Source: an uncultured Clostridia bacterium (GTDB lineage Bacteria > Bacillota > Clostridia > Oscillospirales > Acutalibacteraceae). From it: a stretch of DNA of 64,000 nt. Every line of letters begins with the position of its first letter. Within the stretch, counting starts at the first letter, position 1. This document shows, one piece after another, positions 56,642 to 64,000 of the stretch. Made by a program: the position numbers and the translations under genes. The notes below the pieces were generated by a model. It did no database searches and had not been told where the DNA came from. It saw nothing but the letters and a program-made list of their open reading frames with translations. The stretch is taken from assembly GCA_937907605.1 (NCBI GenBank), contig CALCYI010000068.1:15267-79266 (forward strand), in the 5' to 3' direction.

Positions 56642-57184
56642 TTATTTCTTACCTGCTTTGCCTTCCTTGCGGCGGATATGCTCATCAGCATATTTAATGC
56701 CCTTGCCCTTATACGGCTCGGGAGGTCTCTTCTCGCGAACCTGAGCTGCAAACTGACCAACCTTCTGCTTATCAGAACCGCTGATAATGATAGAGGTCTG
56801 CGTCGGGCATTCAATTTTAATTCCTTCGGGTGCTTCCATGATTACCTGATGTGAGTAACCGAGGTTCATTGTAAGGGTGCTGCCCTGTACCTGAACTCTG
56901 TAACCTACGCCGTTAACCTCAAGCTTCTTTGAAAAGCCTGTTGTAACACCTGTTACCATATTTGCAACAAGAGCTCTGTAAAGACCGTGAAGCGATCTGT
57001 GCTCCTTGTCGTCAGATGGCCTTGAGAAAGTAACCTCGCTGCCGTTGACATCAATCTTGATGTCCTTGTTAACTGTCTGAGTAAGAGTACCGTTCGGTCC
57101 TTTTACGGTAACAGTATTGTTGTCGTCAACTGAAAAGTCAACGCCGGCAGGAAGAACGATTGGTTTTAAACCGATACGTGACAT
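56642..57184 (-). CDS. rplF: 50S ribosomal protein L6
   Basis: 180 residues with two similar beta-alpha domains: MSRIGLKPIVLPAGVDFSVDDN, GVGYRVQVQGSTLTMNLGYSH, and a C-terminal RPPEPYKGKGIKYADEHIRRKEGK. Confidence 0.97.
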   Translation of the reverse strand: MSRIGLKPIVLPAGVDFSVDDNNTVTVKGPNGTLTQTVNKDIKIDVNGSEVTFSRPSDDKEHRSLHGLYRALVANMVTGVTTGFSKKLEVNGVGYRVQVQGSTLTMNLGYSHQVIMEAPEGIKIECPTQTSIIISGSDKQKVGQFAAQVREKRPPEPYKGKGIKYADEHIRRKEGKAGKK

Positions 57185-57199
57185 CCTAACTGCACCTCC

Positions 57200-57598
57200 T
57201 TACCAAACGAATGCTAATACTTCGCCGCCAACATTAAGCTTGCGGGCTTCTCTGTCTGTCATTATACCTTTTGAGGTCGATACGATAGCTATACCGAGTC
57301 CCTTCATTACCTTGGGCATATCCTCTACATTGCTGTAAATTCTTAAGCCGGGCTTTGAAACTCTTCTGAGACCGGTGATAACCTGGCTCTTGTTCTCGCC
57401 ATACTTGAGCGTTACTCTGATAACGCCCTGCTTGTCGTCCTCAATTACTTTATATGATGCGATATAACCTTCATCAAGAAGAATCTGAGCGATTGCCTTC
57501 TTCATATTTGATGCAGGAATATCTACTGTTTCGTGCTTTGCTGAATTAGCGTTACGAATTCTTGTAAGCATATCAGCAATAGGGTCTGTAATATGCAT
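57200..57598 (-). CDS. rpsH: 30S ribosomal protein S8
   Basis: 132 residues: MHITDPIADMLTRIRNANSAKHETVDIPASNMKKAIAQIL and late STSKGIMTDREARKLNVGGEVLAFVW. In other bacteria S8 is the translational repressor of the spc operon. Confidence 0.97.
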   Translation of the reverse strand: MHITDPIADMLTRIRNANSAKHETVDIPASNMKKAIAQILLDEGYIASYKVIEDDKQGVIRVTLKYGENKSQVITGLRRVSKPGLRIYSNVEDMPKVMKGLGIAIVSTSKGIMTDREARKLNVGGEVLAFVW

Positions 57599-57636
57599 GA
57601 TATTTCCTCCTTATAAATTTAGCAATTCTCAGTTTC

Positions 57637-57822
57637 TTACCAAGATGATTTTCTTACGCCGGGGATTTCGCCCTTGTGAGCGAGCTCTCTGAAGCATATA
57701 CGGCATACGCCATACTTACGAAGATAAGCATGAGGTCTACCGCAGATTTTACATCTGTTATATGCTCTGGTTGAGTACTTAGCAGGTCTCTGCTGCTTAA
57801 CCTTCATAGATGTTTTAGCCAC
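57637..57822 (-). CDS. rpsN: 30S ribosomal protein S14, zinc (type Z) form
   Basis: 61 residues from GTG 57822 (then GCTAAAACATCT), with AAAGGAGGG six bases upstream; codons further upstream do not match S14. The zinc ribbon CKIC...CRIC is intact, so this is the zinc-requiring form (rpsZ type), normal for this locus. Confidence 0.95.
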   Translation of the reverse strand: MAKTSMKVKQQRPAKYSTRAYNRCKICGRPHAYLRKYGVCRICFRELAHKGEIPGVRKSSW

Positions 57823-57835
57823 GATATTCCCTCCT

Positions 57836-58378
57836 TTACTGTGCAAACGGAGCGCCCATTAACTTAAGGAGCTCTCTTGCTTCTTCGTCCGTATTCGCTG
57901 TGGTTACCATAATGATATCCATGCCGCGAACCTTGTCAATCTTATCATAGTCGATTTCAGGGAAAATAAGCTGTTCCTTAATACCCATAGCATAGTTGCC
58001 TCTGCCGTCGAAGGAATTAGGATTAATACCCCTGAAGTCACGAACTCTGGGAAGTGAGAGATTGAAGAATCTGTCGAGGAATTCATACATCTTGTCACCA
58101 CGAAGAGTTACCTTAACGCCAATCGGCATACCCTCACGAAGCTTGAAGTTAGCTACTGACTTCTTAGCCTTGCAGACAACAGGCTTCTGACCTGCGATCT
58201 GAGTGATGTCGCTTACGATAGCGTCGATTACCTTTGAATTTTCACGAGCCTCGCCTGCTCCGACGTTGATTACAATCTTGTCAAGCTTTGGGATTTGCAT
58301 AACAGATTTGTACTCAAACTTCTTCATGAGCGCGGGAGCAACTTCGTCTTTATAAAACTCTTTTAATCTTGCTGCCAT
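57836..58378 (-). CDS. rplE: 50S ribosomal protein L5
   Basis: 180 residues: ALMKKFEYKSVMQIPKLDKIVINVGAGEA, GVKVTLRGDKMYEFLDRFFNLSLPRVRDFRG. Binds 5S rRNA and contacts P-site tRNA. Confidence 0.97.
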   Translation of the reverse strand: MAARLKEFYKDEVAPALMKKFEYKSVMQIPKLDKIVINVGAGEARENSKVIDAIVSDITQIAGQKPVVCKAKKSVANFKLREGMPIGVKVTLRGDKMYEFLDRFFNLSLPRVRDFRGINPNSFDGRGNYAMGIKEQLIFPEIDYDKIDKVRGMDIIMVTTANTDEEARELLKLMGAPFAQ

Positions 58379-58397
58379 TTGTTATGTCCTCCCTTCC

Positions 58398-58697
58398 TTA
58401 AAACTCGGCTCCGCATTTTCTGCATACACGCTTGCCGTCCTTGTGACCTACGCGAACTGCCTTGTCACACTTGGGGCATACAAGCTGTACCTTAGATGCG
58501 TACATAGCGGACTCAACCTCTACAATGCCGCCCTGCTCACCCATACGGTGAGGCTTAACGTGCTTTGTAACAACCTGAGCGCCTTTAACGATTACTTTGT
58601 TTTCCTTCGGGCTAACTGCGATAACCTCGCCTCTTACGCCCTTGGACTTACCTGAGCGAACCTCAACGGTATCGCCTGATTTTACAAACATTTTCAT
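58398..58697 (-). CDS. rplX: 50S ribosomal protein L24
   Basis: 99 residues. KOW domain (KSGDTVEVRSGKSKGVRGEVIAVSP) followed by a C-terminal zinc-ribbon-like tail, CPKC and CRKC. This four-Cys tail is common in Firmicute L24 and is complete here. Confidence 0.95.
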   Translation of the reverse strand: MKMFVKSGDTVEVRSGKSKGVRGEVIAVSPKENKVIVKGAQVVTKHVKPHRMGEQGGIVEVESAMYASKVQLVCPKCDKAVRVGHKDGKRVCRKCGAEF

Positions 58698-58710
58698 AGT
58701 CGCACCTCCA

Positions 58711-59079
58711 TTAAAGTACTTCCGGAGCGAGAGAGAGAATCTTCATATAATCCTTATCACGAAGCTCTCTTGCTACGGGGCCAAAAATACGGGTGCCACG
58801 AGGAGTCTTATCCTCTTTAATAATTACGGCTGCATTCTCGTCGAAACGGATATGCTGGCCATCATCACGACGTACACCTTTAGTTGTACGAACGATGACT
58901 GCTTTAACAACTTCGCCCTTCTTAACAACGCCACCGGGAGCTGCCTTTTTAACGGTAGCAATGATAACGTCGCCGATGTTGGCGTACTTTCTGCCTGAGC
59001 CGCCGGGAACACGGATGCAAAGGATTTCCTTAGCGCCGGTGTTGTCAGCAACCTTAAGACGACTTTCCTGTTGTATCAC
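58711..59079 (-). CDS. rplN: 50S ribosomal protein L14
   Basis: 122 residues, exactly the family length, from GTG 59079 (IQQESRLKVADNTGAKEIL follows). AAGGAGG lies eight bases upstream of the GTG. An in-frame ATG 20 codons earlier would add residues never seen in L14. After a 160-bp gap from rpsQ. Confidence 0.95.
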   Translation of the reverse strand: MIQQESRLKVADNTGAKEILCIRVPGGSGRKYANIGDVIIATVKKAAPGGVVKKGEVVKAVIVRTTKGVRRDDGQHIRFDENAAVIIKEDKTPRGTRIFGPVARELRDKDYMKILSLAPEVL

Positions 59080-59238
59080 AGCGTTTTCCTCCTTCGTACT
59101 GCAAAATAACACTTTGCTTTTTGCAGTTATTATTTTCAATATGACTAAATTAATAGTACCAAATTTTCGTCGGGCATATGCCCTATATTAATGTATATAA
59201 ATATATGCCCTGTTTTCAAAAGCCTACAATCGTAATGA
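59080..59238 (-). promoter_or_regulatory. unusually long rpsQ-rplN gap with palindromes and possible promoter
   Basis: Most gaps in this cluster are 10-20 bp; this one is ~160 bp. It holds the perfect palindrome GGGCATATGCCC (59172-59183), a second inverted ATATGCCC (59203-59210), a TGCAAAAAGCAAAGTG-like hairpin region, and a weak minus-strand promoter, TTGAAA (59214-59219), 16 bp, TATACA (59192-59197). It may mark the S10/spc operon boundary, since the spc operon classically starts at rplN. Confidence 0.5.
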
Positions 59239-59493
59239 TTACTTAGCCTTTTCTACGATCTTAACGACTCTCCAGTTCTTGTCCTTGGAAAGCTTACGGG
59301 TTTCCATAATCTGAACCTTGTCGCCTACACCGCATTCGTTATTCTCGTCATGAGCCTTGTACTTAACAGTGTTGTTAACGATCTTGGAATAAAGCGGGTG
59401 CTTAATTCTTTCCTTGATGGTTACAACAACGGTCTTATCCATCTTATCGGATGTTACAACGCCAATCTTAGTCTTTCTGAGGTTTCTTTCCAT
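59239..59493 (-). CDS. rpsQ: 30S ribosomal protein S17
   Basis: 84 residues, OB-fold: KIGVVTSDKMDKTVVVTIKERIKHPLYSKIV, VGDKVQIMETRKLSKDKNWRVVKIVEKAK. The last gene of the S10 operon. Confidence 0.97.
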   Translation of the reverse strand: MERNLRKTKIGVVTSDKMDKTVVVTIKERIKHPLYSKIVNNTVKYKAHDENNECGVGDKVQIMETRKLSKDKNWRVVKIVEKAK

Positions 59494-59507
59494 AGTTAGC
59501 TACCTCC

Positions 59508-59711
59508 TTAAGCGTCTGCATTTTCAAGCTCGATAGCTCTCTCAACCGTAAGGATGCGAGCGATATCTTTCTTGACTGCTTTAATTCTCATCGGGTTGTC
59601 GAGCTGATTGATAGCCTGCTGGAAACGAAGATTGAAGAGCTCTTCCTTAAGCTCTGCAAGCTTCTTTGCTCTTTCCTCTGCAGAAAGTGCTCTGATTTCT
59701 TTTGCTTTCAT
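59508..59711 (-). CDS. rpmC: 50S ribosomal protein L29
   Basis: 67 residues: MKAKEIRALSAEERAKKLAELKEELFNLRFQQA and the paired helix with VKKDIARILTVERA. Its ATG shares an A with the rplP stop (TAATG). Confidence 0.97.
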   Translation of the reverse strand: MKAKEIRALSAEERAKKLAELKEELFNLRFQQAINQLDNPMRIKAVKKDIARILTVERAIELENADA

Positions 59712-60136
59712 TACTGCTCGCCTCCCTCTGTCTCTTTTTTAACGAACTTGCACTTAACGGGGAGCTTGTTGGAAGCAAGACGCATAGCCTCGCGCGCAAT
59801 ATCCTCGCTAACGCCGCCGAGCTCGAACATAACTCTGCCCGGCTTAACTACTGCTACCCAGTAGTCAACATTACCTTTACCTTTACCCATACGGGTATCG
59901 GCAGGTCTTGCTGTAATCGGCTTGTCAGGGAAAATCTTAATCCATACCTGACCGCCACGCTTTGTGTAACGTGTCATAGCGATACGGGCTGCTTCAATCT
60001 GAGCTGCGGTAATCCATGCGGGCTCTGTTGTTGCAAGGCCGTACTCACCGTAAGTTACCTTGTTGCCTCTTGCAGCCGCGCCGGTCATACGGCCTCTGTG
60101 CTGCTTTCTGTGCTTAACGCGCTTAGGTAAGAGCAT
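59711..60136 (-). CDS. rplP: 50S ribosomal protein L16
   Basis: 141 residues: MLLPKRVKHRKQHRGRMTGAA and MTRYTKRGGQVWIKIFPDKPITARPADTRMGKGKG. Helps form the A site. Start and stop both overlap neighbours by TAATG, so translation is coupled. Confidence 0.97.
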   Translation of the reverse strand: MLLPKRVKHRKQHRGRMTGAAARGNKVTYGEYGLATTEPAWITAAQIEAARIAMTRYTKRGGQVWIKIFPDKPITARPADTRMGKGKGNVDYWVAVVKPGRVMFELGGVSEDIAREAMRLASNKLPVKCKFVKKETEGGEQ

Positions 60137-60843
60137 TACTTATTTCCCCCTTCCCTGCGATTGTTCGGTCTTCTTCTGTTGTTTCTGCGGTTATTGTTAC
60201 GTGATTCTCTGAGCACCTCGCCCTGATAAATCCAAACCTTGATACCGAGTCTGCCGTAGGTTGTTGCAGCCTCTGCGGTGCCGTAATCGATGTCCGCACG
60301 AATTGTCTGAAGCGGAATTGTACCTTCCTTATAGGTCTCGCTACGTGCGATTTCCGCACCTGCGATACGACCTGATACCATAACCTTGATACCTCTTGCA
60401 CCAAGTCTCATGGTGTTTCTGATAGCGCCCTTGACAGCTCTTCTGAAAGCCACACGTCTTTCAAGCTGCTGAGCGATTGACTGCGCTACTAAAGTCGCGT
60501 TAAGGTCGGGGTTCTTAATCTCAACGATGTTGATGAAAACCTCGTTTGCGTCCTTGCCGAGCTTCTTTGCGCAATCCTCCTTGAGCTTTTCAATCTCAGC
60601 ACCCTGCTTACCGATAACCATACCGGGCTTAGCACAGTGAATGTTGATTCTTACTCTCTTTGCGTCTCTTTCGATTTCAATCTTCGGAACACCAGCGCTG
60701 TAAAGCTTCTTTAAGAGATACTGTCTGAGCTTATAATCCTCAACGAGAGTATCTGCGAAGTCAGCCTTCTTTGCATACCAGCGGGAGTCCCAGTTTTTGA
60801 TAACGCCGATTCTTAAACCGGTTGGATTACATTTCTGTCCCAT
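60136..60843 (-). CDS. rpsC: 30S ribosomal protein S3
   Basis: 235 residues. KH domain (GMVIGKQGAEIEKLKEDCAKKLG) and C-terminal S3 domain (TYKEGTIPLQTIRADIDYGTAEAATTYGRLGIKVWIYQGEVL), ending in an Asn/Arg-rich tail (NNNRRNNRRRPNNRR). Confidence 0.97.
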   Translation of the reverse strand: MGQKCNPTGLRIGVIKNWDSRWYAKKADFADTLVEDYKLRQYLLKKLYSAGVPKIEIERDAKRVRINIHCAKPGMVIGKQGAEIEKLKEDCAKKLGKDANEVFINIVEIKNPDLNATLVAQSIAQQLERRVAFRRAVKGAIRNTMRLGARGIKVMVSGRIAGAEIARSETYKEGTIPLQTIRADIDYGTAEAATTYGRLGIKVWIYQGEVLRESRNNNRRNNRRRPNNRREGGNK

Positions 60844-60861
60844 TTAACTTTTCCTCCTCGC

Positions 60862-61203
60862 TTAGTCTTCCATTTCCTTGAGAACAAGGGTAATGTGTGA
60901 TGTTCTTTTGTTGATTCTGTAGGCTCTGCCCTGAGCTCTCGGCTGGATTCTCTTGAGAATCGGACCGGGTGCTACGTGAGCGTAAGCTACGTATAATCTT
61001 GTTACGTCCATATTGAAGTTATTCTCAGCGTTTGCCATAGCGCTCTTGAGAACCTTTGTTACAGGCTCGCATGCAGCTTTGGGCGTGTACTTGAGAATTG
61101 CCATTGCCTTGTCTGCAGGCTGATTTCTGATAAGGTCGAGAACTATCTGAACCTTTCTCGGAGACATACGAACGTACGTTGCTTTTGCTTTAACTTCCAT
61201 CAT
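60862..61203 (-). CDS. rplV: 50S ribosomal protein L22
   Basis: 113 residues: KATYVRMSPRKVQIVLDLIRN, ENNFNMDVTRLYV, PRAQGRAYRINKRTSHITLVL. The extended loop lines the exit tunnel. Either of two adjacent ATGs (61203 or 61200) could start it. Confidence 0.97.
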   Translation of the reverse strand: MMEVKAKATYVRMSPRKVQIVLDLIRNQPADKAMAILKYTPKAACEPVTKVLKSAMANAENNFNMDVTRLYVAYAHVAPGPILKRIQPRAQGRAYRINKRTSHITLVLKEMED

Positions 61204-61217
61204 AAATCTCCTTTCAA

Positions 61218-61490
61218 TTACTTGCCTGTCTTAGAGCCGGCATGGCCTCTGAAGGTTCTTGTCGGCGCGAACTCGCCGAGCTTGTGTCCAACCATATCCT
61301 CTGTAACGTATACAGGAACATGCTTTCTTCCGTCGTGAACAGCAAAGGTGTGACCAACGAACTCAGGGAAGATTGTTGAACTTCTTGACCAAGTCTTAAT
61401 TACTTGCTTGTCGCCCTTAGCGTTGAGAGCTTCAACCTTCTTGTAGAGGCTTTCTTCAACAAATGGGCCTTTCTTAGTACTTCTACTCAT
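61218..61490 (-). CDS. rpsS: 30S ribosomal protein S19
   Basis: 90 residues: MSRSTKKGPFVEESLYKKVEALN, KTWSRSSTIFPEFVGHTFAVHDGRKHVPVYVTEDMVGHKLGEFAPTRTF-type core. Head protein with S13. Confidence 0.97.
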   Translation of the reverse strand: MSRSTKKGPFVEESLYKKVEALNAKGDKQVIKTWSRSSTIFPEFVGHTFAVHDGRKHVPVYVTEDMVGHKLGEFAPTRTFRGHAGSKTGK

Positions 61491-61509
61491 TTAATCTTCT
61501 CCTTTCCGT

Positions 61510-62343
61510 TTATTTGCCGTTTCTGCGGCGAACGATCATCTTGTTAGACGCCTTCTTCTTAGAACGTGTCTTATAACCGAGTGCAGGCTTGCCCCAAGGT
61601 GTGCACGGACCGGGACGTCCGATAGGCGACTTACCTTCACCACCGCCGTGGGGGTGGTCATTCGGGTTCATAACAGAACCGCGGACTGTAGGTCTCCAAC
61701 CCATGTTGCGTTTTCTACCTGCCTTACCGATTTTGATGTTAGCGTGCTCGAAGTTACCAACTACGCCAACGGTCGCGATACAGGTTCTCGGTACGTTTCT
61801 TAACTCGCCTGAAGGAAGTCTGAGAAGCGCATATGCGCCCTCGAGAGCCATAAGCTGAGCGCTGTTGCCTGCCGAACGTGCAAGCTGTGCGCCTCTGCCG
61901 GGATAAAGCTCTACGTTGTGAACGATTGTACCAACCGGCATATTTTCAAGCGGAAGCGCGTTACCTGTTACGATATCAACGTCCGTGCCTGAAATTACGG
62001 TGTCGCCAACCTTAAGTCCTTCGGGAGCAATGATATAGCTCTTTACGCCGTCCTCGTACTGAACGAGTGCGATATGAGCAGACCTGTTAGGGTCATATTC
62101 AATAGTTAATACTGTTGCCGGGATATCGAACTTATTTCTCTTGAAGTCGATTACACGGTACTTTCTTCTGTTTCCGCCACCTCTGTGACGAACTGTAATT
62201 CTTCCGTATGAGTTACGACCTGACTTCTTGTTAAGAGGTTCAAGAAGTGATTTCTCAGGAGCAACCTTTGATAAAGAAGAATAGTCAATTACCGACATAT
62301 TACGTCTGCCGTTTGTTGTCGGCTTATAATTTCTTACTGCCAT
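61510..62343 (-). CDS. rplB: 50S ribosomal protein L2
   Basis: 277 residues. RHRGGGNRRKYRVIDFKRNKFDIPATV and the conserved C-terminal region with RGSVMNPNDHPHGGGEGKSPIG, containing the peptidyl-transferase-proximal His (HPHGGG). Confidence 0.98.
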   Translation of the reverse strand: MAVRNYKPTTNGRRNMSVIDYSSLSKVAPEKSLLEPLNKKSGRNSYGRITVRHRGGGNRRKYRVIDFKRNKFDIPATVLTIEYDPNRSAHIALVQYEDGVKSYIIAPEGLKVGDTVISGTDVDIVTGNALPLENMPVGTIVHNVELYPGRGAQLARSAGNSAQLMALEGAYALLRLPSGELRNVPRTCIATVGVVGNFEHANIKIGKAGRKRNMGWRPTVRGSVMNPNDHPHGGGEGKSPIGRPGPCTPWGKPALGYKTRSKKKASNKMIVRRRNGK

Positions 62344-62442
62344 TATAATTCTCCTTATTCTGCAGGTGATTTCGCGAAGGGATGGCGCCCATCATACATC
62401 ATCGCCTGCGATTTTACTTGTTGCTTATACTGTAAAAACAGC
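62344..62442 (-). other. 99-bp rplW-rplB gap with stem-loop potential
   Basis: On the minus strand GCAGGCGAT near the rplW end can pair with ATCACCTGC near the rplB ribosome binding site (8 of 9 pairs), enclosing a GGGCGCCATCCC-containing loop. No frame is credible. A possible r-protein binding or processing site. Confidence 0.4.
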
Positions 62443-62739
62443 TTAAATCATATCAGCGAAGAATTCAATTTCCTTTGAATCCTCTGTAAGAGTTACGATA
62501 GCCTTCTTCCATGAGGGAGTGTAGCCAACGTTGTAACCCTGACGGCGCTTGCGGCCTCTTACGTGCATTGTGTTAACCTTAGCAACCTTTGTGCCCGGGA
62601 ATGCCTCTTCAACAGCCTTAGCTATTTCGATTTTGTTAGCGGTCTTAGCAACCTTGAAGGTATACTTCTTAACCATAATGCCCATCATTGATTCCTCAGT
62701 GATGATCGGCTTGAGAATAATATCCTGAGCTGCTTTCAT
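62443..62739 (-). CDS. rplW: 50S ribosomal protein L23
   Basis: 98 residues: DIILKPIITEESMMGIMVKKYTFKVAKTANKIEIAKAVEEAFPGTKVAKVNTMHVRGRKRR. Docking site for trigger factor and SRP at the exit tunnel. Overlaps the rplD stop by one base (TAATG). Confidence 0.97.
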   Translation of the reverse strand: MKAAQDIILKPIITEESMMGIMVKKYTFKVAKTANKIEIAKAVEEAFPGTKVAKVNTMHVRGRKRRQGYNVGYTPSWKKAIVTLTEDSKEIEFFADMI

Positions 62740-63362
62740 TATGCATATACCTCCTCAATTTTCTTTGCTGCATCCTCGAGTACGATGAACGAATCACAGT
62801 TAAGGATATCGTAAACGTTGATAGTATTTACGGTTGCAACCTTAACGCCCTCGATGTTACGTGCACTCTTATAGATTTTTTCGTCTGCATTTTCAGTTAC
62901 GATGAGAACCTTCTTTGCAGCCTCAAGCTTTGCGAGCATTTCAACGATAGCCTTCGTCTTAATCTCTGCAAGCTCAATCTTGTCAACAACCATCATCTCT
63001 TCGGAAGCGACCTTGCTTGAGAGAGCTGACTTCATTGCAAGTCTTCTGACCTTCTTGTTGAGGTCAACCTTGTATTTTCTCGGCTTAGGACCGAGAGCGA
63101 TTCCGCCGTGTGTCCACTGCGGGCTTCTTGTTGAGCCCTGACGCGCACGTCCGGTGCCCTTCTGTCTCCAAGGCTTCTTACCGCCGCCGCTTACTTCTGA
63201 ACGAGTGAGAGTTGACTGTGTGCCCTGGCGCTGTGCAGCGAGATAGCTTACAACAGCAAGATGCATTGCGTTTGCATTAGGCTCGATGCCGAATACGGAA
63301 TCCGCAAGTTCGAGTGTAGTGGTTTTCTTACCTTCCTGGGTATAAACCTGAACCTTTGCCAT
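62739..63362 (-). CDS. rplD: 50S ribosomal protein L4
   Basis: 207 residues. EVSGGGKKPWRQKGTGRARQGSTRSPQWTHGG forms the tunnel loop. In Gammaproteobacteria L4 also represses the S10 operon. Start follows AGGAGAG. Confidence 0.97.
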   Translation of the reverse strand: MAKVQVYTQEGKKTTTLELADSVFGIEPNANAMHLAVVSYLAAQRQGTQSTLTRSEVSGGGKKPWRQKGTGRARQGSTRSPQWTHGGIALGPKPRKYKVDLNKKVRRLAMKSALSSKVASEEMMVVDKIELAEIKTKAIVEMLAKLEAAKKVLIVTENADEKIYKSARNIEGVKVATVNTINVYDILNCDSFIVLEDAAKKIEEVYA

Positions 63363-63379
63363 TTCTTTCTCTCCTTTCG

Positions 63380-64000
63380 TTAAGCTTTAACCGCGTCTGC
63401 GATAACAACGATGCCGCCCTTAGGTCCGGGGATTGCGCCCTTGATTGCGATGAGATTGTTCTCAGCGTCAACCTTAACGACCTTGAGGTTCTGGACTGTT
63501 ACCTTTTCGTGACCGTAGTGGCCTGCCATCTTTCTGCCCTTGAATACTCTTGAGGGGCTTGAGCAAGCGCCGAGTGAACCCTGGTGACGGTGGTTAGGAC
63601 CTGTACCGTGGGTCATTCTGAGTCTTGAGAAGTTCCAGCGCTTGATTGCGCCTGCGGTTCCGTGACCCTTGCTTGTGCCTTTAACATCAACGATGTCGCC
63701 CTCTGCAAAAGTGTCAGCCTTGAGAATGTCGCCGACATTAAGTGCAGTGATGTCTTCAAGACGGAACTCCTTGAGTACCTTCTTGGGAGCTACGTCAGCC
63801 TTGTCGAAGTGTCCCTTCATAGGCTTGTTTACGCGAGTAATCTTTACATCGCCGAAGCCTACCTGAACTGCCTCGTAGCCGTCGTTCTCCATTGTCTTCT
63901 TCTGGGTAATCGTGCAGGGACCTGCTTCAACTACTGTTACGGGGATTACGTTTCCCTTTTCGTCGAAGATTTGAGTCATGCCGACTTTCTTACCGATAAG
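63380..64000 (-). CDS. rplC: 50S ribosomal protein L3 (partial, start lies beyond right edge)
   Basis: The frame is open to position 64000: LIGKKVG precedes MTQIFDEKGNVIPVTVVEAGPC, so the true start (usually a few codons earlier) is outside the window. The Met at 63979 is internal. Visible length is 206 codons plus stop. DVKGTSKGHGTAGAIKRWNFSR and MTHGTGPNHRHQGSLGACSSPSRVFKGRKMAGHYG are diagnostic. Confidence 0.96.
   Translation of the reverse strand, partial: LIGKKVGMTQIFDEKGNVIPVTVVEAGPCTITQKKTMENDGYEAVQVGFGDVKITRVNKPMKGHFDKADVAPKKVLKEFRLEDITALNVGDILKADTFAEGDIVDVKGTSKGHGTAGAIKRWNFSRLRMTHGTGPNHRHQGSLGACSSPSRVFKGRKMAGHYGHEKVTVQNLKVVKVDAENNLIAIKGAIPGPKGGIVVIADAVKA

Noticed and set aside
63380..63979. 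Complete rplC starting at the ATG at 63979
   Set aside because: The frame stays open to the edge with LIGKKVG, which is the conserved L3 N-terminus. The ATG is internal.

Overview
The window reads as a chromosomal segment of a low-to-mid GC Firmicute of class Clostridia, most like a gut Oscillospiraceae/Ruminococcaceae-type anaerobe. The grounds are strong AGGAGG ribosome binding sites, sigma-A promoters with 16-17 bp spacers, a flavodiiron protein, GPH-type sugar symporters, a zinc-type S14, rpsD inside the alpha operon, and ribosomal gene order of the clostridial type. This is inferred from gene content; no 16S rRNA is present. No phage, plasmid, IS transposase or CRISPR array is visible.

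Layout. 1-2817: a two-gene ABC exporter (left partner cut by the window edge). 2986-4741: a YdcF-type membrane protein, a small exported protein and a decayed relative. 4746-6446: a palindromic repeat, a MATE exporter and its promoter. 6517-10822: GPH sugar symporter, DUF2804 protein, M20 peptidase and an Rrf2 regulator. 10917-15837: a cell-surface operon encoding a sortase-like protein, a membrane protein and a 1118-residue transglutaminase-like protein. 15959-19113: alcohol dehydrogenase, cytoplasmic 5'-nucleotidase-type phosphatase and a small unknown protein. 19235-19312: tRNA-Pro(UGG). 19568-21755: esterase and phosphohexomutase. 21790-24039: acyl-CoA synthetase with an XRE-cupin regulator.

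24203-29536 is the most system-like accessory region. A TetR regulator and an FGGY kinase are divergent from a class III aminotransferase and a two-domain class II aldolase, with two near-identical palindromic operators in front of the aminotransferase. It looks like an inducible catabolic pathway for a small hydroxylated compound; the substrate cannot be read from the sequence. 29623-33070: NERD protein, D-amino-acid aminotransferase and GH36 alpha-galactosidase. 33374-35687: amino-acid ABC importer. 35726-36899: ECF sigma factor with a probable anti-sigma. 37018-39772: second GPH symporter with a NahK-like sugar kinase. 39877-43498: flavodiiron protein, flavin reductase, CorA and a DUF362 protein.

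43546-47696 is a purine operon, purE-purM-purN-purO-purD, with a stand-alone IMP cyclohydrolase where purH usually lies. After an XRE-TPR regulator, 48944-64000 is the S10/spc/alpha ribosomal supercluster in reverse (rplC at the right edge through rplQ), including secY, adk, map, infA and rpoA. rpmJ and rpmD are small genes recovered by reading the gaps.

The strongest non-coding observation is a set of short tandem repeats with exactly 7-bp periodicity at four separate loci. Their unit sequences differ, and three of the four cover or touch a stop codon.
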